This document shows positions 1 to 7,038 of a stretch of DNA of 64,000 nt, piece by piece (position 1 is the stretch's first letter; each line of letters starts with the position of its first letter). The stretch is from Fimbriimonadales bacterium. GTDB lineage: Bacteria > Armatimonadota > Fimbriimonadia > Fimbriimonadales > GBS-DC. The stretch spans positions 1,701,221 through 1,765,220 of the forward strand of contig AP024673.1 in NCBI GenBank assembly GCA_025998675.1, read 5' to 3'. The notes below the pieces were generated by a model. That model did not search any database. It was not told the origin of the DNA and was given only the letters and a program-made list of their open reading frames with translations. The translations under genes and the position numbers were made by a program.

Positions 1-1
1 T

Positions 2-1063
2 GCAGTCGTCGGCTGGGGATACGACGCCAGCGGGCAGTGGCGCGCCTTCCGCTGGACACAGGAAACCGGCATGCAGCACCTTGGCACACTGGGCGGGGAT
101 GGGAGCATGGCGTATGGCGTCTCGGCGGATGGCGCGGTCGTCGTGGGCTGGGCGTCCAACGCCAGCCAGGAGTGGCGCGCCTTTCGCTGGACCCAAGCAG
201 GTGGCATGCAAGACCTCGGCGACCTCGGCGCTGGTGAGACCCGTGCGTATGGCGTCTCGGCAGACGGCGCGGTGGTCGTCGGTACCTCCAGCAACCGCGC
301 CTTTCGCTGGACCCAAGCGGGTGGCATGCAAGACCTCGGCACACTTGGCGGTTCATGGAGTTCGGCTCATGGCGTTTCGCCCGACGGGAGCGTAGTCGTC
401 GGCTGGGCATACACCAGCACAGGGCAGAGCCGCGCTTTTCGTTGGGTGGGCGCAGCAGAGATGCAAGACCTGGGCGCGCTTTCAGATGCCGATAATAGCT
501 ATGCTCAAGGCGTTTCGGCGGACGGGAATGTAGTCGTCGGCTGGGCAACCAACGCCAGCAATCAATCGCTTGCCTTTCGCTGGACACAGGAAACCGGCAT
601 GCAAAACCTCGGCGCGCTCGGCGGCTGTTGTAGCGAAGCGAGTAGCGTTTCGGCGGACGGCGCGGTCGTCGTGGGATGGGCGCGCAACGCCAACCAAGAG
701 GTGCGCGCTTTTCGCTGGCGAGCGGATACCAGCGCGATGGAAGACCTGAACCATGCCTACGCTAGCCTGCTCCGGAGTGGCTCGTATCTGGAATACGCCA
801 ACGCCATCAGTCCCGACGGGCGTTACATCGTCGGGCAGGGCTATAACTCGGCGCGGGGACGCTATGAGGCCTATTTGCTGGATACGGATTCATCGCGACC
901 TGCGGGCGATGTGGATGGCGACGGCTGCGTGAACGATAGCGACCTGCTCGCCGTGCTGTTCGCGTTCGGCAGCGGCGACGGCGTGGAAGACCTCAACAAC
1001 GACGGCGCGGTAGATGACGCGGACCTGCTGACGGTGTTGTTCAACTTCGGCGGCGGGTGTTAG
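2..1063 (+). CDS. Secreted HAF-repeat protein with C-terminal dockerin-type tail (5' partial)
   Basis: The gene enters from the left edge, so its signal peptide is not visible. The visible part is at least five tandem repeats of about 45 residues with the pattern GVSADG-VVVGW ... AFRWTQ-GGMQDLG-LGG, as in the extracellular HAF repeat family, probably forming a beta-propeller-like structure. The last ~50 residues form a dockerin-type module with two calcium-loop-like segments (DVDGDGCVNDSD and DLNNDGAVDDAD), each followed by DLL-VLF-F. The protein ends in FNFGGGC, with a terminal cysteine. The repeats are also strongly conserved at DNA level, for example near 177 and 297. The molecular role is unknown; it is probably a surface or secreted protein. 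A nearly identical tail occurs on the protein at 2257-4872. Confidence 0.8.
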   Translation, partial: AVVGWGYDASGQWRAFRWTQETGMQHLGTLGGDGSMAYGVSADGAVVVGWASNASQEWRAFRWTQAGGMQDLGDLGAGETRAYGVSADGAVVVGTSSNRAFRWTQAGGMQDLGTLGGSWSSAHGVSPDGSVVVGWAYTSTGQSRAFRWVGAAEMQDLGALSDADNSYAQGVSADGNVVVGWATNASNQSLAFRWTQETGMQNLGALGGCCSEASSVSADGAVVVGWARNANQEVRAFRWRADTSAMEDLNHAYASLLRSGSYLEYANAISPDGRYIVGQGYNSARGRYEAYLLDTDSSRPAGDVDGDGCVNDSDLLAVLFAFGSGDGVEDLNNDGAVDDADLLTVLFNFGGGC

Positions 1064-1065
1064 TG

Positions 1066-1095
1066 GTAGGGGGCGCACTGCCGTGCGCCCCCTAC
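1066..1095. terminator. Perfect 13-bp hairpin between convergent genes
   Basis: GTAGGGGGCGCAC at 1066-1078 pairs perfectly with 1083-1095 around the loop TGCC. It lies just after the stop of the HAF-repeat gene and before the galT stop, so it is placed to terminate in both directions, although neither side has a long T-run. Confidence 0.6.
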
Positions 1096-1162
1096 AATTC
1101 TCCGAATGCGCAGCCGCCTCCCCATTCCGTTGTACGCCAGAAGGCGCCAGTCGCCGCCGCGC

Positions 1163-2140
1163 CTACACCTCAACCGCAATCGCCCGCAACGCCTGCGCCG
1201 TCTCTTCGGGCAGCGTGTCGTTGATGAACACTCCCGCGCCCGACTCGGAGCCTGCAAGGTACTTCAACTTGTCGCGTGTGCGGTAGGGTGGGTAGAACTC
1301 GATATGAAACTGCCAGTAGGGGTACGCCTCGCCGTCGGTCGGGCGTGGGTGCTGCGCCATGATATACGGCATCGAGAAGCCCCAGAGACGGTCGTAGCGC
1401 AGCAGGGTGTCCTTGAGGATGCAGGCAAGCCCCGCAATTTCGTCGTCCGTGAGGTCGGCGAGGTCGCGACGGGGCGATTCGGGCGCCAGATAGACCTCAT
1501 ACGGATACCGCGCGAAAAACGGCACGAACGAGACCCAGCCGCCCCTCTGCTGCACAATCCGCCTGCCGTCCTGCAGCTCGTGGCGCAAAATCTCCAGCAG
1601 CAGGTTGCCGCCCGTCGATTCGTAGTAGCGGCGCATGGCGTCCCGTTCGCGCTCCAGTTTCGGCGGCAGAAACGGATAGGCGTAGATTTGCCCGTGTGGG
1701 TGGCTCAGCGTGACGCCAATCTCGCGCCCCTTGTTCTCGAAGATGAACACATACTGCACTTCGGGGCGCGCGCCAAGTTCAAGATAACGGTCGCGCCAGA
1801 CCGCAATCAGCTGCTCGATGCGATCAAGGGGCAGCTCGGCGAGGGTAGCGTCGTGGTCAGGCGTATACAGCGCCACCTCACACACGCCTTGCGCGGGCAT
1901 CACGGGCGAGAAGGGCGTCGGCGCGACGGCGGGCGTGGGCGGCTCGCGCAGTAGCGATGGGAAGCGGTTCTCGAACACCACAATCTCATAGTCGGGTTCG
2001 GGAACTTCGGTGGGCACGCCTCCGGGGCGCGTCGGACACAGCGGGCAATACTCAGGCGGTGGGTGAAAGGTGCGCTCCTGACGGTGCGTCGCTGTGATGA
2101 CCCACTCCTGCAGCAGCGGATGCCAGCGCAACTCGGACAT
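1163..2140 (-). CDS. galT: Galactose-1-phosphate uridylyltransferase
   Basis: This enzyme exchanges UMP between UDP-glucose and galactose-1-phosphate in the Leloir pathway in the cytoplasm. The 325-residue product begins MSELRWHPLLQEWV, has a CPLC zinc-site motif at residues 32-35, and carries the active-site motif HPHGQIY with histidines at 147 and 149. The C-terminal half also fits the family (YWQFHIEFYPP). The ATG at 2140 is preferred over an upstream in-frame extension because family homology begins there and a TATCCT box lies 9 nt upstream. No other galactose gene is adjacent. It may instead serve general sugar-nucleotide supply. Confidence 0.93.
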   Translation of the reverse strand: MSELRWHPLLQEWVITATHRQERTFHPPPEYCPLCPTRPGGVPTEVPEPDYEIVVFENRFPSLLREPPTPAVAPTPFSPVMPAQGVCEVALYTPDHDATLAELPLDRIEQLIAVWRDRYLELGARPEVQYVFIFENKGREIGVTLSHPHGQIYAYPFLPPKLERERDAMRRYYESTGGNLLLEILRHELQDGRRIVQQRGGWVSFVPFFARYPYEVYLAPESPRRDLADLTDDEIAGLACILKDTLLRYDRLWGFSMPYIMAQHPRPTDGEAYPYWQFHIEFYPPYRTRDKLKYLAGSESGAGVFINDTLPEETAQALRAIAVEV

Positions 2141-2149
2141 GCGCGTATG

Positions 2150-2155
2150 AGGATA
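2150..2155 (-). promoter_or_regulatory. -10-like box for leaderless galT
   Basis: TATCCT read on the minus strand ends 9 nt before the galT ATG. No SD site is present, so transcription probably starts at or next to the start codon. Confidence 0.45.
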
Positions 2156-2197
2156 CCCGTTCTGGGGGTGGATGCGAGGCGTCTCTCGAAGCGAAAA

Positions 2198-2227
2198 CCT
2201 GCTCCCTATCCCAAAATAGGGAGCAGG
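2198..2227 (-). terminator. Terminator of the dockerin-tailed gene
   Basis: CCTGCTCCCTAT at 2198-2209 pairs perfectly with ATAGGGAGCAGG at 2216-2227. Read on the minus strand the stem is followed by TTTT (2197-2194). It lies directly downstream of the gene ending at 2257. Confidence 0.75.
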
Positions 2228-2256
2228 CGATAACGAGATAGGGGTGTCCCCATCTC

Positions 2257-4872
2257 TCAACAACCCGAACCGAAGTTGAACAGCACCTGCAGCAGGTCGG
2301 CGTCGTCGACCACGCTGTCGCAGTTCGTGTCGACGCGTCCGAGATTGCTGCCCGACTGCCCGAAGGCGAACAGCACTGCCAGCAGGTCGGCGTCATCCAC
2401 ACAGCCGTTGTTGTCCACATCGCCGTTGTGCGCGATACAGCAATCGGCGGGGTTGCCTCGCGTGGCGCCCTGCGCGTCCGTGAGGAAGATGGTGTAGATT
2501 CCAGCTGCAGCCGCGCTACCGCTCCAGCCGTTCACACGCGAGGCGGCTTCGGGTCCGTCGGGACACCGCACCGTGCTGAAGGGCGAGTTGTTCCAGATAA
2601 GACCGCCGCCGCAGCCCAGCGCGTCCCGATTGTAGCGGCTGACCGCCAGATAGTAGACCCCAGCAGGACGTCCAGTTAGGCAGCCTGTGGTGTTGTCGAT
2701 ACGGGATTGCAAGCTGCCTGAGTCATCGTTGAACACCACGCCCTTGCCGTCCGAGTCGAACAGCCAGAGCTGAGTATCCACGCTCGCGCCGCCCACGGTG
2801 GTCGCCACGAAGCTGGCAGGGTTCGCCAGGTAAATCGCGTACATGTCCACATCGTCGACACCCAGCACGCCATCCACCTGCGCCAGCGCGCCGCCCGGTG
2901 TGGACTGGGAAGTTTCGGGCAAATCGCCCGCGTCGCCCTGTTCCAGCAGCACGCGCAGGGTACATTGCGAACGGCTCCAGCTAAAGTCGGGGTTAGTGGG
3001 GCAGTAGTTGAACTCCGCGTTGATGATGTGGTTGCCCACGGTGAATCCGCCCGGAATCACATAGTTGAACTGCGCAACGCCCGAAGCATCGGTGAACGCG
3101 CCGCCGACAAAGGCGCCATCCACATAGAAGTCGACGACTGCGCCGCTAATGGCAGCGTTCGTGTCGGCGCGGGTGAGCGTCGCGGAAAGCGTTACAGGGA
3201 ACCCGCGTCGCTCAGCGGCGTCGGCGCAGACCAGATTGCTCCGCACCTTGCGCAGGGTAATCTCGTGGGCGGAGGTGTGCCATGTCCCCGAGCGTGCGTG
3301 TTCCCCTGCCAACCACACCGTGCGGAAGTCGCACGGGTCCAGCTGCGACGCGGAATAGTCGCCCCAGCGATCCGAGGTAGAACCACCCGCGACGCCCGAA
3401 CCGAATCGCAACCCGATGCCAGCCCCGATGTTGGGGTCGCCCTCCAGCCACGGGTAGACGAGGAAGCTGACATAGTAAGGGGCGCTTGCGTCGCCGTTCG
3501 AGGCGTTCAATCCCAGCGCCATATCCTCATCGCGGGTGGCTTCGAGGGTCGGGAAGAAGGCGTCATATGCGGCGTTGAACAGCAGCAGCCCGTCGCGCGG
3601 CGCGGTGTTGTTGGACACATCCAGACGGTAGTATTTACAACCGACCGACTGTCCCGCATTCACGCCCACATGGTGGCTGGTGTAGAGGTAGGGGTAGTTC
3701 AGGCGCGACTTATCGGTAATGCGGCAGTCGACGGTCCACAGCACGCGCCCTCTGCCCGGCTCGCGCGCGTTGGGCGGCGGCGAGTAGGCGCCCACGCCAA
3801 TATCCGCTTGACTCACCAGCGTGGGCGCGCCCGTGCCCTGATGCCATGCGGTGGGGTTCTCGACGCGGTACACCCGCACATAGTTGCCGCCGCCGCCCGG
3901 AATATGCGCCCAGTAGTGGTGGCGGGGACCTATAAGCACCCGATAGCCCTGCGCAGGGGCGATGGTGGCGGGCAGCCCCCAGAAATCGTACCACGCGGCG
4001 CTTTGCGCGTTGTAAATCTGGTTCTTCCAGAGGATGCGCACCTTTGCGTAGCGGAAGCCGCCGCCCACAGTATACATGTTGCCCGCAAGGTAGACCGCCT
4101 CATTATCGTAGCCAAGATGCGGAAAGTCCACCCACTGGTTTTGCTGGGTACTCCCATCAAAGCGGGCGTCGAAGTTGTAGATAATCCAGTTGCCTCGTGG
4201 GTCGGAGTCATCGGAAATCATCAGCGTCCACCACGACCCCTGAGCGCCCAGGGGTGAGCCACGCGCCCGCAGGTACAGAATGAGGTAGCGCCCGTTCCAG
4301 GGATCATACACACAACGCGGGTCAAACATGAAGTCGGTCGTGTTCAGATAGGTCTGGATATCGACGCGGAACTGTTCTGTGCCGTAGCGGTCGTAGATTG
4401 CCCAGTCGTCGTTGGTGGCGACAACCACATGGTTGATGCCCACCGCCACATTGGTGTCGGGCGGTGTGAGGTCGTTGGGACCCATCGCGTCGAACCAGCG
4501 GAAGGCGTCCAGCGCCTGCGGGTAGAAATCGCTGGGGGAGAGTTCGAACACCTGCGCGGCGGTCGAATCGCCCGGCGTCAGGTCGCGCTCTACCTCATGC
4601 TTGGGCGCTTCCTTCTGGCGGAACGGCGCTCTGGGAAGGGGCTTCGCGGGAAACCGCTCGGTGGAGACCACCATCGGCATCACCAGCCCGCTGGAGCCGC
4701 CTTGATACGCAGGGTCATGGGGGATGCCTTCAAATGCAGAGGACGGGAGGTCAACAGTGTATCGCTCGCCGTTCGCAGAAAGCACCTCGCCCTTCTGGTC
4801 AGCATACAACGCAAGCCATCCCCATTGAAGCAGGACGACCGTCATCAGGGTACGTCCAAAGAGTTGGAACAT
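2257..4872 (-). CDS. Large secreted protein with Ig-like, DVUA0089-like and dockerin-type modules
   Basis: The protein has 871 residues. It starts with a signal peptide (MFQLFGRTLMTVVLLQW then ALYA). A ~430-residue region follows that I cannot assign to a named family; it contains repeated aromatic motifs and a VAVGINHVVVATND segment. Next come an Ig-like domain (VTLSATLTRADTNAAISGA) and a pre-peptidase-like beta domain (DVDMYAIYL ... DTQLWLFDSDGKG). A dockerin-type tail (DVDNNGCVDDADLLAVLF) ends in FNFGSGC. The ATG at 4872 has AAGGAGA about 6 nt upstream and a TATACT box further up at about 4914; an in-frame codon at 4932 would lie upstream of that promoter. It is probably exported and anchored or assembled through the tail. 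Confidence 0.82.
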   Translation of the reverse strand: MFQLFGRTLMTVVLLQWGWLALYADQKGEVLSANGERYTVDLPSSAFEGIPHDPAYQGGSSGLVMPMVVSTERFPAKPLPRAPFRQKEAPKHEVERDLTPGDSTAAQVFELSPSDFYPQALDAFRWFDAMGPNDLTPPDTNVAVGINHVVVATNDDWAIYDRYGTEQFRVDIQTYLNTTDFMFDPRCVYDPWNGRYLILYLRARGSPLGAQGSWWTLMISDDSDPRGNWIIYNFDARFDGSTQQNQWVDFPHLGYDNEAVYLAGNMYTVGGGFRYAKVRILWKNQIYNAQSAAWYDFWGLPATIAPAQGYRVLIGPRHHYWAHIPGGGGNYVRVYRVENPTAWHQGTGAPTLVSQADIGVGAYSPPPNAREPGRGRVLWTVDCRITDKSRLNYPYLYTSHHVGVNAGQSVGCKYYRLDVSNNTAPRDGLLLFNAAYDAFFPTLEATRDEDMALGLNASNGDASAPYYVSFLVYPWLEGDPNIGAGIGLRFGSGVAGGSTSDRWGDYSASQLDPCDFRTVWLAGEHARSGTWHTSAHEITLRKVRSNLVCADAAERRGFPVTLSATLTRADTNAAISGAVVDFYVDGAFVGGAFTDASGVAQFNYVIPGGFTVGNHIINAEFNYCPTNPDFSWSRSQCTLRVLLEQGDAGDLPETSQSTPGGALAQVDGVLGVDDVDMYAIYLANPASFVATTVGGASVDTQLWLFDSDGKGVVFNDDSGSLQSRIDNTTGCLTGRPAGVYYLAVSRYNRDALGCGGGLIWNNSPFSTVRCPDGPEAASRVNGWSGSAAAAGIYTIFLTDAQGATRGNPADCCIAHNGDVDNNGCVDDADLLAVLFAFGQSGSNLGRVDTNCDSVVDDADLLQVLFNFGSGC

Positions 4873-5039
4873 AAAATCTCCTTTGCTGCCAAACATCTGC
4901 AGCAAAGGTAGTATACCCCATTTTTTTTGCAAACGCGCGATTCAAGCGTTGTAGGGCATGTGTGTATCGGGCTACCCGATCGGCTGGGGTAGAATTGCCC
5001 TGTGAAGCCCGAACCGACTATTCACGGGGGCAGCGTGGG

Positions 5040-5045
5040 TACAAT
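5040..5045 (+). promoter_or_regulatory. TACAAT -10 box, leaderless arrangement
   Basis: TACAAT ends 9 nt before the ATG at 5055 and no SD site is present, which fits a leaderless transcript. Confidence 0.6.
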
Positions 5046-5054
5046 ACCCATACT

Positions 5055-7031
5055 ATGAAAACCAGCGTTGTTCTGATGGCGTTTCTGGGAATCGCTATCG
5101 TCGCGCTGTGGCAACTGTTCTGGCGCAATAACCCGCGCCTCCCACAGGAGGGTCAATCGATGGAAGGCACCATCAACGCGCCCGACTTCCCCGAAGGCTT
5201 GCAGTGGCTCAACACCGACCGCCCGCTCAGCCTGCGCGAACTGCGGGGCAAAGTCGTGCTGCTCGATTTCTGGACCTATTGCTGTATCAACTGCATGCAC
5301 ATCCTGCCCGACCTGAAACGGCTGGAGCGCAAGTACGCCGACTCGCTGGTGGTGATTGGCGTCCACTCCGCCAAGTTTTTCACTGAGCAGGAGACCGAGA
5401 ACATTCGGCAAGCCATTCTGCGCTACGAGATCGAACATCCCGTCGTGAACGACAACCAGATGATCGTGTGGCAGCAGTACGCGGTGCGCGCATGGCCCAC
5501 GCTCGTGCTGATTGACCCCAGCGGCAAGATTGTCGGCTACCATTCGGGCGAGGGCATCTACGAGATTTTCGACCGCGCCATCGAGGGCGTGATTCGCACG
5601 GCGGAGGCGAAGGGCACGCTCAAGCGCGGCGCGCTTGCCATGCGACTGGAGCGCGACCGCGAGCCGCGCACCGCCCTGCGCTTCCCCGGCAAGGTGCTGG
5701 CGGACGAGCGCACGAACCGCCTGTTTATCGCCGATTCGAACCACCATCGGATCCTGGTCGTCTCGCTGAAGGACAACCGCGTGGAGCAGGTGATTGGCGC
5801 GGGCGCGCCGGGCTTCACCGACGGCGCGTTCGACAAAGCGCAGTTCAACAACCCGCAGGGGATGGCGTATGACCCCGACGCGGACGCGCTCTACATTGCC
5901 GACACGGACAACCACGCGATTCGCAAAGCCGACCTGCGCCAGCGCACGGTGGAGACGCTCGCGGGCACAGGCGAGCAGAGCCGCGCCTACCCCCCGCGCG
6001 CGGGCAAGGGACGCGACATCGCGCTGAATTCACCCTGGGATCTTGTGCTGATAGGCGACATGCTCTACATCGCGATGGCGGGTTCGCACCAGCTCTGGCG
6101 GATGAACCTGAAGACGCTGGAGGCGGAGCCGCACGCAGGCACAGGGCGCGAGGCGTGCATCGACGGCAATCTGCGCGCCTGCGCGCTTGCGCAACCGTCG
6201 GGCATGACGACGGACGGCAAAAAACTCTACTTCGCCGACAGCGAGGTGAGCTGCATCCGCGCCGCCGATATCGACCCGAACGGCGCGCTGGAGACGCTCG
6301 TGGGCGGCGACCTGTTCGAGTTCGGCGATGTGGACAGCTTCGGGCGCGAGGCGCGCCTGCAACACCCGCTCGGCGTGGTGTATGTGGACGGCGTGATTTA
6401 TGTGGCGGACACCTACAACAACAAAATCAAGCGTCTGGATCCTCGCACGCGCAGGATTGAGACTGTGTTCGGCACGGGCGCGGCGGGCGCGCGCGACGGC
6501 GACAACCCCACCTTCGACGAGCCGGGCGGAATCAGCTACGCGCACGGCAAGCTCTACATCGCCGACACGAACAACCACCTGATTCGCGTCGCCGACCTGA
6601 AGAGCCGCCGCGTGGAGACGCTGGTTTTGAAGGGGCTGGAGACCGCCCCGCCGCCTGCCCTGCATCGCGAGCCGCCCCGCCGCACGCTGGAGCCTGTCGC
6701 CGTCGGCGCGGAGTCGCCTACGCTCACGCTGAGCCTGCGCCTGCCAGAGGAACACAAACTCAACCCCAACGCGCAGTCGCAGGCGCGAATCGTCGCGGAG
6801 GGCGCCACGGTGCAGGGCAAAACGGAGCTGGTCGTACCACTGTCCGCGCTGGAGACCGCGCTGCCCGTGCAGCTGAATGCCGACCGCGCGACGCTCAGCC
6901 TGCACCTGCTGATTTACCACTGCCGCGAGGGTCAGGAGGGGCTGTGCTACCTGCACGAGGAGCGCATCACCATCCCAGTGCAACGCGGCGGCGCGGCGAA
7001 TGCTGTCTCCATCAGCGTCGTTGTGAAGTAG
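5055..7031 (+). CDS. NHLRC2-like membrane-anchored thioredoxin / NHL-repeat protein
   Basis: The 658-residue protein has one N-terminal membrane anchor (residues 3-22) followed by a thioredoxin-like domain with the redox pair C77-I-N-C80 in TYCCINCMHILPDL. The wording GVHSAKF and HPVVND matches the human NHLRC2 family. Residues ~220-530 carry NHL propeller repeats (IADSNHHRILVV, IADTDNHAIRKAD, VADTYNNKIKRLD, IADTNNHLIRVAD). A C-terminal beta domain (~560-658) resembles that of the same family. The thioredoxin domain should face outside the cytoplasmic membrane. The substrate is unknown. It is convergent with rtcB, 7 bp away, and no operon partner is visible. Confidence 0.85.
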   Translation: MKTSVVLMAFLGIAIVALWQLFWRNNPRLPQEGQSMEGTINAPDFPEGLQWLNTDRPLSLRELRGKVVLLDFWTYCCINCMHILPDLKRLERKYADSLVVIGVHSAKFFTEQETENIRQAILRYEIEHPVVNDNQMIVWQQYAVRAWPTLVLIDPSGKIVGYHSGEGIYEIFDRAIEGVIRTAEAKGTLKRGALAMRLERDREPRTALRFPGKVLADERTNRLFIADSNHHRILVVSLKDNRVEQVIGAGAPGFTDGAFDKAQFNNPQGMAYDPDADALYIADTDNHAIRKADLRQRTVETLAGTGEQSRAYPPRAGKGRDIALNSPWDLVLIGDMLYIAMAGSHQLWRMNLKTLEAEPHAGTGREACIDGNLRACALAQPSGMTTDGKKLYFADSEVSCIRAADIDPNGALETLVGGDLFEFGDVDSFGREARLQHPLGVVYVDGVIYVADTYNNKIKRLDPRTRRIETVFGTGAAGARDGDNPTFDEPGGISYAHGKLYIADTNNHLIRVADLKSRRVETLVLKGLETAPPPALHREPPRRTLEPVAVGAESPTLTLSLRLPEEHKLNPNAQSQARIVAEGATVQGKTELVVPLSALETALPVQLNADRATLSLHLLIYHCREGQEGLCYLHEERITIPVQRGGAANAVSISVVVK

Positions 7032-7038
7032 TGAAGGT

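Noticed and set aside
71-760. HAF DNA repeats as a mobile or CRISPR-like array
   Set aside because: The repeats keep the reading frame and encode a protein repeat; unit-to-unit changes are mostly synonymous or conservative.
2965-4257. 430-codon plus-strand frame opposite the dockerin-tailed gene
   Set aside because: No start signal, composition typical of an antisense shadow.
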